Assembly: GCF_031432425.1 (NCBI RefSeq)
Contig: NZ_JAVKPH010000023.1
Coordinates: 1-62,180, forward strand
Length of the DNA stretch: 62,180 nucleotides
Direction: 5' to 3'
Source of the DNA: Ruixingdingia sedimenti
Lineage (GTDB): Bacteria; Pseudomonadota; Alphaproteobacteria; Rhodobacterales; Rhodobacteraceae
The number at the start of each line of letters is the position of its first letter. Within the stretch, counting starts at the first letter, position 1. The notes below the pieces were generated by a model, which was not told the origin of the DNA, made no database searches, and was given only the letters and a program-made list of their open reading frames with translations. The translations under genes were made by a program, and so were the position numbers. Shown here one piece after another: positions 23,226 through 31,962 of this stretch.

Positions 23226-24218
23226 TCATCCTTTCGGGGTGAAGGTGCGGGCGATGACATCGCCCCAGGGGCGGGCGCTGCTGCTGCGCCCGGGTTGCGG
23301 GTGGTGCGGGGCGATCTGCGGCGCGGCCTCGGCCCTTGTGGCGAGAAGGCTGGCCCTGACCGCATCGAGACTGGCGTCCTGTTCGAGAAAGCGCCCCGCC
23401 ATCTGCGGCTGGCCTGCGAGGTGACAGAGGTCGATCACGGCGCGGGCATGGGCGATGGCTTCAGCGCGGACGGCGATGGGGTCGATGGCAAACGGCACAG
23501 GGTCGGGGCTTGGTGGCGTCACCGGTTCCGGTTCGGGATCGCCTGTGCGAGCGGTAGCGGCGTCTCCGATGTTGTCTTCGGCCCCCTCAAGCCCGTTCGG
23601 ACCTGCCTCGGGAACCGGATCAGCGATGGCTTGCGCCAGCACAGGCGGCGCATTGCGGAACCGGGCGATGTCGAAGCTGGCCGCGATCCGCACCGGCGCG
23701 ATCATGCGGGTGGCGAGGCCCGCCTCCAGCGCATCCCCTGCATCAAACCAGGTCTCGGCTGCCATCAGGGCCGCGATCTCCTCTTCGGTGCGTCCGGACC
23801 GCGCGGCATAGCCGCGGATCATGCTGCCCGCGATCTTGTCCATGGTGTCGGCCATCTCGCGCATCTCGGCAGCGGTGCCCATGACCAGCCCCGCGGGGTC
23901 GTGGATCATCAGGAAGGCGTTCTCCGGCATGACGATCTCGTCGCCCGCCATGGCGATGTAGCTTGCGGCCGAGGCTGCGATGCCGTCGATCCAGACGGTG
24001 ATCGTGCCTGCGTGTCGCTGCAGCGCGTTGTAGATCGCCACCGCGTCGAAGACCGAGCCGCCGGGGCTGTTGAGGCGCAGGTCGATCGGCACCCCGTCGG
24101 GCAGTGCGCCGAGTTCGGCAAGGAACCCCTTGGCGCTGACGCCATAAGCGCCGATTTCGTCATAGATCAGCACTTCCGCCCCGGAGGCCCGGGCGCGGAT
24201 CCTGTACCAGCTGTTCAT
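23226..24218 (-). CDS. Prohead protease, ClpP/S49-like
   Basis: A 330-aa protein starting MNSWYRIRARASGAEVLIYDEIG. Residues about 30-200 form a ClpP-type serine protease: PIDLRLNSPGGSVFDAVAIYNAL, GIAASAASYIAMAGDEI (nucleophile Ser), NAFLMIHDPAGLVMG (catalytic His), and a later Asp. It cleaves capsid or scaffold during head maturation. The C-terminal 130 residues are Pro-rich and then helical, possibly the scaffold region. The ATG follows the portal stop by four bases; upstream in-frame sequence reads as out-of-frame portal. Confidence 0.9.
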   Translation of the reverse strand: MNSWYRIRARASGAEVLIYDEIGAYGVSAKGFLAELGALPDGVPIDLRLNSPGGSVFDAVAIYNALQRHAGTITVWIDGIAASAASYIAMAGDEIVMPENAFLMIHDPAGLVMGTAAEMREMADTMDKIAGSMIRGYAARSGRTEEEIAALMAAETWFDAGDALEAGLATRMIAPVRIAASFDIARFRNAPPVLAQAIADPVPEAGPNGLEGAEDNIGDAATARTGDPEPEPVTPPSPDPVPFAIDPIAVRAEAIAHARAVIDLCHLAGQPQMAGRFLEQDASLDAVRASLLATRAEAAPQIAPHHPQPGRSSSARPWGDVIARTFTPKG

Positions 24219-24222
24219 CCTG

Positions 24223-25734
24223 TCACTCCTGTTCGGGTTGCGCGCCCGCGCCGGACCCATCGGTTTCCGGGTCGGGCAGCCTTGCGGGCGTGGCCCGCGC
24301 GCCTTGCGTCTCGCCGGGGCTGGTCCGGTAGCGGAGGCCGAGTTCGGCCGCGCGCTTTGCGTCGGCGGCGTTCTCGCGGTCAACCTCCTCGACGTCGTAG
24401 CCGGTGGCTTCGACCACCTTGCGCCGCGAGGTGATGCCCGCCTCCATCGCCAGCACCTGCGCCTGGATGTCCTTCAGGGGATCGACCCAGTCCCAACGCG
24501 GCGGGATCCATTGCGCGGCGCGGAACCGGCCGGGTGCGCCCGTGTAGCCCGGCAGGTCGAGCACCCCCGCCAGCACTGCGGTGTCCAGCCAGCGCGCCCA
24601 GACGGGGCGGCAGAACTGGTGCACGATCACGCCATGCTGCAGCTGGCCGATGCGGCGGCGGAACTCGACCAGTTCGGCCCGCAGGCTCGAATAGTTCGCC
24701 TGCCGCACATCGCCGGTGACCAGATGATAGGGCAGTCCCAATGATGCCGAGACGGCGAGCAGCGTGCGGTACTGGAACGCCTCGTACCCCCCGCCCACAT
24801 CGGCCGGGCTCGAGAACTTCACGTCCTCGCCCGGGAGCAGCACCTGCATGGTGCCGGGCTCGAGGCTGGCAATTGCGGCACCCTCGGGGTCGGCGGCGCC
24901 TTCGCCCATCATCGGCTCCTCGGGCGCGGTCTTGGTGATGAAGCCCGCGAACATCGCCGCGGTCTTCTTGCGGTCAAGTTCCGCGTCATCGTACTGGTCG
25001 AGCAGGAACAGCCGCACCATCGCAGGCGCCACATGCGGCAGGCCCCGGATCTGGCCGGCATCGATGGGGCGGTAGATGTGCAGCACCTCTTCGGCTGGGA
25101 CGCGCACCGTGTCGGGCACGGCCACGCGCTGGTCGGTGCTGTCACCGGGATGGCGACGGCGGAAGTGATAGGCCACCCGCCGCCCGATTGCGTCGAATTC
25201 GATCCCGCAGCGGATGCGGTTGCCGTTCGGCGCGGTTTCCGTCTTCTCGAAGGGCAGCATCTCGGATTGCAGCAACTGCAGCTGCAAGGGCACCAGCAGC
25301 CCGTCTTCCGCCCGGCGCGGGCGCAGGCGCACGAAGCACTCGCCCGCCACGAACATCTCGCGCGCCACCATGGCCTGCAGGCCATAGAAATCGGTCAGCG
25401 CGTCGGCATCGGCCTCGTCCGTCCAGGCGAGCCAGAGCTTCTGGACCCGGTCACGAACACCCGCATCCTCGATCAGCGACGACGGCTTGATCCCGTCGCC
25501 GACGAGGTTCGCCGCAAAAGCCTCGCAGGCATTCGCCGCATAGCCGTTGGTGACCACCAGCTCGCGGGCGCGTGCCAGGAGCCTTGGGCCGCCCGATGCG
25601 ACGAGCGCATTGATGTTCTCGAGCGGCGGGTTCCAGCCCCGCAACCGGCGCCTGGCCATCGCCCCTTCGAGGCGGGCGCGCACGGCTTCAGGGCCGCCCG
25701 GTGTCGGGCGGCGGAAGAGGTCGAACAGACCCAT
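24223..25734 (-). CDS. Portal protein, lambda family
   Basis: A 503-aa protein: NALVASGGPRLLARARELVVTNGYAANACEAFAANLVGDGIKPSS, VAREMFVAGECFVRLRPRR, RVPAEEVLHIYRPIDAGQIRGLPHVAPAMVRLFLLDQYDDAELDRKKTAAMFAGFI, and YSSLRAELVEFRRRIGQLQH. These are the standard lambda-type portal motifs. A dodecameric ring at one capsid vertex is expected, through which terminase packs DNA. Confidence 0.94.
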   Translation of the reverse strand: MGLFDLFRRPTPGGPEAVRARLEGAMARRRLRGWNPPLENINALVASGGPRLLARARELVVTNGYAANACEAFAANLVGDGIKPSSLIEDAGVRDRVQKLWLAWTDEADADALTDFYGLQAMVAREMFVAGECFVRLRPRRAEDGLLVPLQLQLLQSEMLPFEKTETAPNGNRIRCGIEFDAIGRRVAYHFRRRHPGDSTDQRVAVPDTVRVPAEEVLHIYRPIDAGQIRGLPHVAPAMVRLFLLDQYDDAELDRKKTAAMFAGFITKTAPEEPMMGEGAADPEGAAIASLEPGTMQVLLPGEDVKFSSPADVGGGYEAFQYRTLLAVSASLGLPYHLVTGDVRQANYSSLRAELVEFRRRIGQLQHGVIVHQFCRPVWARWLDTAVLAGVLDLPGYTGAPGRFRAAQWIPPRWDWVDPLKDIQAQVLAMEAGITSRRKVVEATGYDVEEVDRENAADAKRAAELGLRYRTSPGETQGARATPARLPDPETDGSGAGAQPEQE

Positions 25735-25738
25735 CTTG

Positions 25739-25954
25739 TCAGAGCCCCTTGTCTGTCGTCACCCGGATCTGGCGCACGATCCGCCGCCCCTCGGCCGCGG
25801 CGATCTCGCGGTCCAGCGCCTCGATCGCCCGGTCGATCTCCGCCACGCTGCGATAATCCACGGTCTTGCCGTCATAGCTGACCCGCGCCACGCCCGAGGC
25901 GCGCTGCGCGGCCAGCGCCTCGCGGCGCGCGCGAAGGTCGGTGATTGTCGCCAT
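25739..25954 (-). CDS. gpW-like head-tail joining protein
   Basis: A 71-aa protein: LRARREALAAQRASGVARVSYDGKTVDYRSVAEIDRAIEALDREIAAAEG. This alpha-beta-alpha pattern, with the Y-x-G/YRS hairpin, is typical of the gpW/head-tail adaptor family, usually encoded just before portal as here. It closes the connector after packaging and allows tail attachment. Confidence 0.88.
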   Translation of the reverse strand: MATITDLRARREALAAQRASGVARVSYDGKTVDYRSVAEIDRAIEALDREIAAAEGRRIVRQIRVTTDKGL

Positions 25955-26002
25955 GACGGCCTGCCTCTATCCTGCCCACGACCCGTCCCGACCAGGCCCG
26001 CC

Positions 26003-26617
26003 ATGACCGACCGGATTGCCCGCCTTCGCATCGAACTTCTGCATCTCGAGCCCTGCATCTGGCGTGAGCTTGAGGTCAGCCTGACCACCAACCTGCGCGC
26101 CCTGCACGAGGTCATCCAGGCGGTGATGCCCTGGGAGAACTATCACCTCTATGACTTCCGGGTTGGCGACCGCGTCTATGGCGAACCCGATCCCGAGGAC
26201 GCGGTCTGGGGCCGCAAGATCTATCAGGCCAAGGGCATGCGCCTTGGCACGCTGATCGATCGCGGCATTACCGAGTTCCTCTACACCTATGATTTCGGGG
26301 ACGACTGGCAGCACCGCGTCCTTGTCGAACACGTCGGCGCGGCCGATCCCGATACCGACTATCCGGTGTTCGTCGCGGGCGAACGCACCGCCCCGCCCGA
26401 GGACGTGGGCGGCCCGTCAGGCTTCATGGACTTCTTCGAAGCCCTCGCAAACCGTCGTCATCCGCAGCACAAGGATATGGTCCGCTGGTATGGCGGCCCG
26501 TTCAACGCTGTGGATTTTGGCGCGCCCGAGATTGCCACCCGCGTTCGCGCGATTGCCATGAAGCGCAAGACTGCTCTGGACGCCTTCCGGCGTAGCCGTC
26601 AGACGCCCGGGCCGTGA
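26003..26617 (+). CDS. Plasmid pRiA4b ORF-3 family protein (cargo)
   Basis: A 204-aa protein: IARLRIELLHLEPCIWRELEVSLTTNLRALHEVIQAVMPWENYHLYDFRVGDRVYGEP, EFLYTYDFGDDWQHRVLVEHV, EDVGGPSGFMDFFEAL. These are diagnostic of the pRiA4b ORF-3/IS1096 TnpR-like family. The biochemical role is not known; members occur on plasmids, transposons and phages. It is antiparallel to portal and terminase, so it is expressed separately as cargo. Confidence 0.88.
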   Translation: MTDRIARLRIELLHLEPCIWRELEVSLTTNLRALHEVIQAVMPWENYHLYDFRVGDRVYGEPDPEDAVWGRKIYQAKGMRLGTLIDRGITEFLYTYDFGDDWQHRVLVEHVGAADPDTDYPVFVAGERTAPPEDVGGPSGFMDFFEALANRRHPQHKDMVRWYGGPFNAVDFGAPEIATRVRAIAMKRKTALDAFRRSRQTPGP

Positions 26618-26728
26618 CCGTGGCCGGACTTCTCGTCGCCGACGCCGGATCACACGGTCCGACGACCACGCTGTCCGCGCACAATTGGACCCCATGCACA
26701 ACCCGCGACACGCGCGGGAGCGGCCGCG

Positions 26729-26968
26729 TCAGATCTTCGCGTGCGTGCCGTCGCAGAGCGGGGCCTTGTCGGTGTGCTTGCAGCCGCAGAAGTAGGCCCG
26801 GCCGGTCTTGTCCGCCGTGTACTTGAGAGGCGTGAAGTCTGTCCCCTTGTGGCTGCCATCACAGAAAGGCTGCTTGCTGCTCTTTCCGCAGGCACACCAG
26901 AAGTAGGTCTTGCCCTCCTCGACATCCATCGCGAACGGGGCCTTCTGTGCGATCGTGGGCTCCGACAT
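26729..26968 (-). CDS. Tandem CDGSH iron-sulfur domain protein
   Basis: A 79-aa protein with two CDGSH motifs, each with three Cys and one His: CACGKSSKQPFCDGSH and CGCKHTDKAPLCDGTH. Each should hold a 2Fe-2S cluster, as in mitoNEET-type and bacterial tandem (MiNT-like) proteins. It lies co-oriented with the packaging genes between terminase and portal, where no known phage assembly function needs an iron-sulfur protein, so it is probably cargo related to redox or iron stress. Complete and intact. Confidence 0.9.
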   Translation of the reverse strand: MSEPTIAQKAPFAMDVEEGKTYFWCACGKSSKQPFCDGSHKGTDFTPLKYTADKTGRAYFCGCKHTDKAPLCDGTHAKI

Positions 26969-27063
26969 GCGGCGCTCTCCCTGATTGTGTTCGTCGTCAC
27001 GCTAGTGGATGAGGCCTCCGCTGCGCAACATCTGTTGCGGCGCTCCGAGAGGAAACGGCAGCG

Positions 27064-29049
27064 TTACCCCATGTAGCTCGAGCGCACCGTCCTCCGTCGC
27101 GCCGATGGTCGTGCCGGCGGTTTCCCCGATAGACCGCCCGCGACCTTTGGGGCAGCAACAGCCAGTTGCTGCTCCAGGTCCTGCCAGCGGGCGTCCGGCC
27201 AACGGTCCGCCCCTGCGATCCAGGCGGCGGCGCGGGCGTAGACCCGGCAGTCCAGCGCCTCGTTGCGTTCGCGCAGCTTCTGCCATTCCAGCTTGGTGAA
27301 GCCGCGCTTGCCTTTCACGGTGACCAGCTGCTCGGCCGTCAGCTGCCTCAGCCATTCCCCATCCGCCCAGCCCGGCAGATGCACCGTTCCCGCCGGGAAC
27401 GCGGCACCGGACGCGATCTCCTCCGGCGTTGGCCGCTCCTGGCGCAGGAAGCGATAGGTCTCGGCCTTGAAGGTCGAGGTTGCCACCGACCAGAGCCGTG
27501 CGCCGCGGCGCAGCCGTTTGCCGCCGATCGTGGCATCGACATAGGTTGGCCCCGTCACCGGGCTCGCGCGGTTGAATCCCTCGAGCCCCTTGACCGGGGC
27601 GACCTGTGCAAAGCCGACCTGACGCGCCCAGGCATAGACCGCGCTGGTCTCGTAGCCGGCGTCAATGGCCAGCCGCGCGATGGTCAGGTGCTGGCCGCTC
27701 GCATGTACCCAGACCTTGCCCAGAAGAGCCGTCAGCTTCTGCCAGCAGCCCGGATCGCCGGGACCGCCGTCGATGACGATATGGTCCACCAGCCAGCTTT
27801 CCAGGCCGCGTCCCCAGGCCCAGACATCGACCTCGATCCGGTCCTTCTGAACGTCGGCCCCGGCGGTCAGGAACAGCCCGCCCGCAGGCACCGTACCCGG
27901 CGTCCACGCTTCCCGCCGCTCCGCCAGCCGCTGCCAGTCGGGGGCTTCGCCGGTCTCGAACCAGGTCTCGCCGAGGATCGTGTTCCGGAACGCCCGCATC
28001 GCCTCGTCGCTGCCCTGTGCCGCCTCCCAGGACCGCGCGATGCCCGCCCAGGCCAGCCAGCCGATCGGCGAATAGAGCGCCGAGAGGTGATAGCCCACCG
28101 TCAGCGGGTCCGTCCCCGTCGCGGTCGCGCGCCATTCGCCTGCCGCCAGCATCGCGGTCTTGTGATGTTCGGCGATCGGGGCCTCGCAGCCCTCGCAGTG
28201 GTACTCTGCCGTTTCCGGGCGACCCTTGTCCCAGCGCAGGCGCTCGAACCGCAGCCATTGCATCGCGCCACACTGCGGACACGGCACGAAGAACCGCCGC
28301 TGGTCGCTGGCCTCGAACTCGCGCTCGATCCGGCTCAGCCCCCGGATCGTGGGGGTCGAGACCAGAAACACCTTGCGCCGGTGCGCGAAGGTCAGCGACC
28401 GGGCTTCGGCGAGCGTCACCGGATCGCCTTCCTCGTCGGCCGAGGCCGGATAGGCATCGACCTCGTCGAGGAAGATGTAGCGCGCCGGGGTCGAGCGCAG
28501 GCCCACGGCCGAATTCGCCCCGGTCATGATCAGGATGCCGCCCGCGAACTCCTTCGAGAGCATCGTGTTGCCCGCGTCGCGCGACCGCGCCGGTTTCACC
28601 TTCTCCCGCAGGTCGGGGCTTTCCTCGATCAGCGGATCGATCCGTTGGCGCGAGTTGCGCTTGGCCAGCTCCACCGTCGGCTGCACCGCCAGCATCGGGC
28701 CGGGCGCATGATGCATCACGAAGCCGATCCAGTTGTTGCCGGTTTCCGTGGCGCCGACCTGCGCGGCCTTCATGACCACGATCCGCTGCACGGCGCTGCC
28801 GGGCGAGAGGTGATCCATGATCTCGCGCATGTAGGGCGTGCGGGCCGTGCGGTACCGCCCCGGTTCGGCCGAGGCACGCGAACTGAGCCAGCGATGCCGG
28901 TCGGCCCAGTCCGAGACCGTCAGGTCCGGATCGGGGCGGATGCCCTGCGCCCAGTGCCGCAAGAGGTCGCTGGCGCCGTCAAAGGCCAGGATCCGGTCAT
29001 CCAGCGCCAGTGCGTACCTCGGCAAGGCTGTCGAGTTGGGCGCGGACAT
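27064..29049 (-). CDS. Terminase large subunit (GpA family)
   Basis: A 661-aa protein. ATPase: RIVVMKAAQVGATETGNNWIG (Walker A-like), YIFLDEVDAYP (Walker B), FLVSTPTIRGLSRIE (coupling motif). Nuclease: LTAGADVQKDRIEVDVWAWG and IDAGYETSAVYAWARQ, plus a later acidic residue. A zinc-ribbon-like CPQCGAM...CEGC segment lies between, as in lambda gpA relatives. It cuts and translocates phage DNA into the head. The start overlaps the small-subunit gene by 53 bases. Confidence 0.94.
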   Translation of the reverse strand: MSAPNSTALPRYALALDDRILAFDGASDLLRHWAQGIRPDPDLTVSDWADRHRWLSSRASAEPGRYRTARTPYMREIMDHLSPGSAVQRIVVMKAAQVGATETGNNWIGFVMHHAPGPMLAVQPTVELAKRNSRQRIDPLIEESPDLREKVKPARSRDAGNTMLSKEFAGGILIMTGANSAVGLRSTPARYIFLDEVDAYPASADEEGDPVTLAEARSLTFAHRRKVFLVSTPTIRGLSRIEREFEASDQRRFFVPCPQCGAMQWLRFERLRWDKGRPETAEYHCEGCEAPIAEHHKTAMLAAGEWRATATGTDPLTVGYHLSALYSPIGWLAWAGIARSWEAAQGSDEAMRAFRNTILGETWFETGEAPDWQRLAERREAWTPGTVPAGGLFLTAGADVQKDRIEVDVWAWGRGLESWLVDHIVIDGGPGDPGCWQKLTALLGKVWVHASGQHLTIARLAIDAGYETSAVYAWARQVGFAQVAPVKGLEGFNRASPVTGPTYVDATIGGKRLRRGARLWSVATSTFKAETYRFLRQERPTPEEIASGAAFPAGTVHLPGWADGEWLRQLTAEQLVTVKGKRGFTKLEWQKLRERNEALDCRVYARAAAWIAGADRWPDARWQDLEQQLAVAAPKVAGGLSGKPPARPSARRRTVRSSYMG

Positions 29050-29581
29050 GGGTTTCGAGAGCTTTCTGCATCACCGCCGCCTCCAGCCGGGTCCCGGGCC
29101 CAAGGCCAGCCGCCAATTCGGACGCCATCAGCGCCGCCACCCGCGCAGGCCAGGTCACCCAGGCATCGCGCTCCTCGCGCGCCAGGCGGAACATCAGCAT
29201 CTCCGCGCGGTTCCGGTCGATCAGCTCGCCCTTCAGCTTCGCGAGCTTCAGCTTGCGTTCCTGCGCCTTCAGCACCTCGTTGGCGGTCTTGGCCTGCAGA
29301 TAGGTCGTGCCACCACCCGCGACCGGCGCCGTCAGACCATTCTCCCGCAAGGTATCGCCAACGGCCGCGACGGCGGCCTCGGGCACAGGCTTCAGCTTCG
29401 GCGCGGGCGGCTTGCGGGTCTTGGACGGATCGGTCGTTTCTGCGCGACGCACGTCGCTGGCGGCCGCGTTGATGCTGCCGTCCGCGAACAGGACCAGCCG
29501 TCCGGCCTCCTTGGCTTTCTGGACCCCGCCCCGCGACAGCCCGACATGCGCGGCGTACTGGCGCTCGCTCATGCCCTGCAT
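28997..29581 (-). CDS. Terminase small subunit-like DNA-binding protein
   Basis: A 194-aa protein. The N-terminal MSERQYAAHVGLSRGGVQKAKEAGRLVLFADGSIN is a winged helix-turn-helix of the type in lambda Nu1 and 'elements of external origin' proteins. The C-terminal half (YLQAKTANEVLKAQERKLKLAKLKGELIDRNRAEMLMFRLAREERDAW) is helical, with the oligomerisation pattern of small terminases. It recognises the packaging site. An ATG three codons later is an equally good start. Confidence 0.85.
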   Translation of the reverse strand: MQGMSERQYAAHVGLSRGGVQKAKEAGRLVLFADGSINAAASDVRRAETTDPSKTRKPPAPKLKPVPEAAVAAVGDTLRENGLTAPVAGGGTTYLQAKTANEVLKAQERKLKLAKLKGELIDRNRAEMLMFRLAREERDAWVTWPARVAALMASELAAGLGPGTRLEAAVMQKALETHVRAQLDSLAEVRTGAG

Positions 29582-29691
29582 CGATGGCTCCGATTATCGT
29601 TCAGATTCATGTGCCTGTCTTGTTGATAAGCGCCGCGGACAGAGGGAACGTGTTTCCAGCGAAGCGATGCAACTCACCCGAGGAACACACC

Positions 29692-29916
29692 ATGCCCCGC
29701 CTCAAGACCGACAATTCCAAGGCCCTCGACGCCTTCATCGCCGCCAAGGCCGAGATCGACACCATGCTGGAACGCCTCGCCGCCTTCAGCGCCGACCATT
29801 TCGAGACCAGCCCCGACGAGATCGATTGGGGGCATGTCGGGACGCTGAAGCACTACGCGAGCCTGCTGCGCCAGATCACCGACAGCGCGTTCAGGGAAGG
29901 CGAACGCGCGGATTGA
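29692..29916 (+). CDS. Small conserved hypothetical protein (rightward cargo block)
   Basis: A 74-aa protein (MPRLKTDNSKALDAFIAAKAEIDTMLERLAAFSADHFETSPDEIDWGHVGTLKHYASLLRQITD), mostly helical and acidic. The ATG with GAGG upstream is preferred over an upstream start in a poorly coding stretch. I have seen similar small proteins next to DUF3489 genes in Rhodobacteraceae, and that is also the neighbour here. Function unknown. Confidence 0.65.
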   Translation: MPRLKTDNSKALDAFIAAKAEIDTMLERLAAFSADHFETSPDEIDWGHVGTLKHYASLLRQITDSAFREGERAD

Positions 29917-30011
29917 CCTCCAGCAAAGCCGAAACGCTCGCCGCGCGCCCGCGCGGCTCGGGGTCGTAGGAGGGCTGCGACGGTCGCGGCCCCGAGCACG
30001 GAGACGACCCC

Positions 30012-30524
30012 ATGACCCAGATCCAGCTGACCGATACCCAAGCCGTCATCCTTTCCGCGGCCTGCGCGCGCGACGATGGCGCGATCTTTCCCGTCACCGC
30101 CAAGCTGAAGGGCGGCGCTGTCGGAAATGTCTGCAAGAGCCTTCTGAAGCTCAGGCTGATCGAGGAAATCCCCGCCACCGACCTCAACACCGTCTGGCGG
30201 CACGACGAGGCGCGCGGCCCGATCACCCTGCGCGCGACGCCGCTGGCACAGCGCACGCTCGGGATCACGGAGGCCGATGCCACCAAGAAACCATCCGAAA
30301 CCGTCATCGCACCGATCCAGCGCCGCAAAGGCACCAAGCAGGATGCGCTGATCGAGATGCTGCGCACACCGGGCGGCGCCACCATCGAAGAGATCGTCGC
30401 CGAGCTTCACTGGCAGGCTCACACTGCGAGGGGTGCCCTGTCCGGGGCGTTGAAGAAGAAGCTCGGGCTGACGATTACCTCCGAAAAGGTCAATGGACGC
30501 GGGCGGGTCTATCGGATCATTTGA
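30012..30524 (+). CDS. DUF3489-containing protein
   Basis: A 170-aa protein. N-terminal half: LTDTQAVILSAACARDDGAIFPVTAKLKGGAVGNVCKSLLKLRLIEEIPA (winged-helix-like). C-terminal half: KQDALIEMLRTPGGATIEEIVAELHWQAHTARGALSGALKKKLGLTITSEKVNGRGRVYRI, the DUF3489 signature and clearly winged helix. Probably a DNA-binding regulator. The rightward orientation suggests expression in the lysogen. A degenerate copy of the C-terminal half lies about 0.9 kb downstream. Confidence 0.88.
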   Translation: MTQIQLTDTQAVILSAACARDDGAIFPVTAKLKGGAVGNVCKSLLKLRLIEEIPATDLNTVWRHDEARGPITLRATPLAQRTLGITEADATKKPSETVIAPIQRRKGTKQDALIEMLRTPGGATIEEIVAELHWQAHTARGALSGALKKKLGLTITSEKVNGRGRVYRII

Positions 30525-30782
30525 TCGAGGCGAATCCTGTGCCGCTGCCCTTTCCGGGCGGCGGTGCGTCGCTCATGACACCGTGCCTTGCTGCGGCGCT
30601 GACGCATTGTTTTTTTCGCAGCACCTGCAACCGGATTTCCCGATGCCCGTGGCCAGTTGTCCGAGATCAAGGACCTGACGGCGCCTTTGCGGTAGAAAGT
30701 CAGAAATATGCGGCATGAAGCTTGGCCGGAGTACCTGACTTGCCGGAACCGGGAGCGTGCCGCCAGCCAGAGGAGATTGGAC

Positions 30783-31319
30783 ATGCCTCCACATTGCGAC
30801 ACCATGGACGGGCCCGTCGTCACCGCCGCCCGAAAGGCGCTGGAAACGAATGACGTAACCATCGCATTGGCTTATGTCCCGCAGAGCGGCGAAGGTGAAG
30901 TTCGAGCGGCGTTCGACAGGGTTCAGAAGGCCCGCAAGGCAGCACCGGAGGCGCGCGAGGTGGCCGATCTCTACTTCTACGAAACCGTTGTGCGCGTGCA
31001 TCGCGCCGGTGAAGGGGCCGCATATACTGGACTGAAACCGGCCGGGCTGGACGAAGGGCCGGTGATCCCTGTCGCAGAGAAAGCGATCGAGACCGGTTCA
31101 CCGGACGCGCTGATCAGGATGCTGACCGAGACGTTGCGTGAACAGATCGAGCATCGTTTCACGCACATGATGAGACTGCGTGACCACGACCCACGCGACG
31201 TCGCGAAGGCCCGGGCCTATGTCGAGGCGATGCTTGGCCTGCAGGTCTATTCGCACAAGCTCTACGGCGCGATGAAGGCGGACGCCCACGAGGGTCATTC
31301 CGGCCACAAGCACGGGTAG
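30783..31319 (+). CDS. DUF6448 family protein
   Basis: A 178-aa protein: MPPHCDTMDGPVVTAARKALETNDVTIALAYVPQSGEGEVRAAFDRVQKARK, EVADLYFYETVVRVHRAGEGAAYTGLKPAG, EKAIETGSPDALIRMLTETLREQIEHRF, and a His-rich tail (HEGHSGHKHG) that could bind metal. I associate this with DUF6448, often chromosomal and near metal or stress genes. An AGAGGAG ribosome-binding site fixes the start. It is non-phage in character: host cargo between the DUF3489 gene and its broken copy. Confidence 0.8.
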   Translation: MPPHCDTMDGPVVTAARKALETNDVTIALAYVPQSGEGEVRAAFDRVQKARKAAPEAREVADLYFYETVVRVHRAGEGAAYTGLKPAGLDEGPVIPVAEKAIETGSPDALIRMLTETLREQIEHRFTHMMRLRDHDPRDVAKARAYVEAMLGLQVYSHKLYGAMKADAHEGHSGHKHG

Positions 31320-31405
31320 TTCCCGGACAATGCGACCTGCTCACCTCGGCGTCTCGGAATCCCGACCGTACAGTTCAAACAGCCGCCCGAGCAGCTAACC
31401 ACGCA

Positions 31406-31576
31406 CCGGGCGGCGCCACCATCGAGGAGATCGTTGCAGCCCTCGAGTGGAGACCGCACCCGCTGAGGGGTGCCATCGCCGGGCCACTGAAAAAGAGGCT
31501 CGGGCTGACGATTACCTCCGAAAAGATCGCAGACCGGGGGCGTTGCTGCAAGATCGAAACAGTCACCAGCCTGTGA
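31406..31576 (+). pseudogene. DUF3489 remnant (duplicate C-terminal half)
   Basis: Fifty-six codons and a stop match the C-terminal half of the DUF3489 protein encoded about 0.9 kb upstream (PGGATIEEIVAALEWRPHPLRG, LKKRLGLTITSEKIADRGR), with several substitutions. No start codon or N-terminal half is present. A stretch of nearly identical DNA (CTCGGGCTGACGATTACCTC) is shared by both copies. It is evidence of a past tandem duplication or of recombination that inserted the DUF6448 gene. Confidence 0.75.
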
Positions 31577-31623
31577 CTTCCGGGTGACGCCTTGCGCCGC
31601 ATGTCTCTGCGCGTGTTGCAGAA

Positions 31624-31962
31624 TCATCCGCCAGCATGAGGCTGTCCCGCGAGGTCTTGCTTGCGCGAGACCTCGACTGCTCGAAGTGGCTCTGCCTGTG
31701 CCACTTTGTCTGCCTCGACTCGGGCCAGCCCTTGCGCTGGCCCATTTTTCTGCGGCCACCAGTGTTCGAACAACCGCCGCAGCACATAGCCCCGCGCCAG
31801 CGACACGACCGCGAACACCAGCCCGATCGCCAGATGCGCCGGCAGCCCGGCCTCGATCCCGAACAGGGGAAAAATCAGGATCTGCGTGGCGATGGCCAGA
31901 ACGTAGCCGACGACAACGTTGGCCGCGGCCTCGACGAGCGACATGATCCGGGATTGCCTCAT
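31624..31962 (-). CDS. DUF7220-like small membrane protein
   Basis: A 112-aa protein. MRQSRIMSLVEAAANVVVGYVLAIATQILIFPLFG and LAIGLVFAVVSLARGYVLRRLFEHW form two transmembrane segments with a short loop; I associate this with DUF7220. The C-terminal 35 residues after the second helix are not conserved-looking and may be a recent read-through. The start overlaps the methyltransferase stop (ATGA). Small membrane proteins of this kind are common beside phage methylases; role unknown. Confidence 0.72.
   Translation of the reverse strand: MRQSRIMSLVEAAANVVVGYVLAIATQILIFPLFGIEAGLPAHLAIGLVFAVVSLARGYVLRRLFEHWWPQKNGPAQGLARVEADKVAQAEPLRAVEVSRKQDLAGQPHAGG

Noticed and set aside
27166..29472. Long rightward frame opposite the terminase
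   Set aside because: Shadow of the terminase large subunit; no family resemblance.
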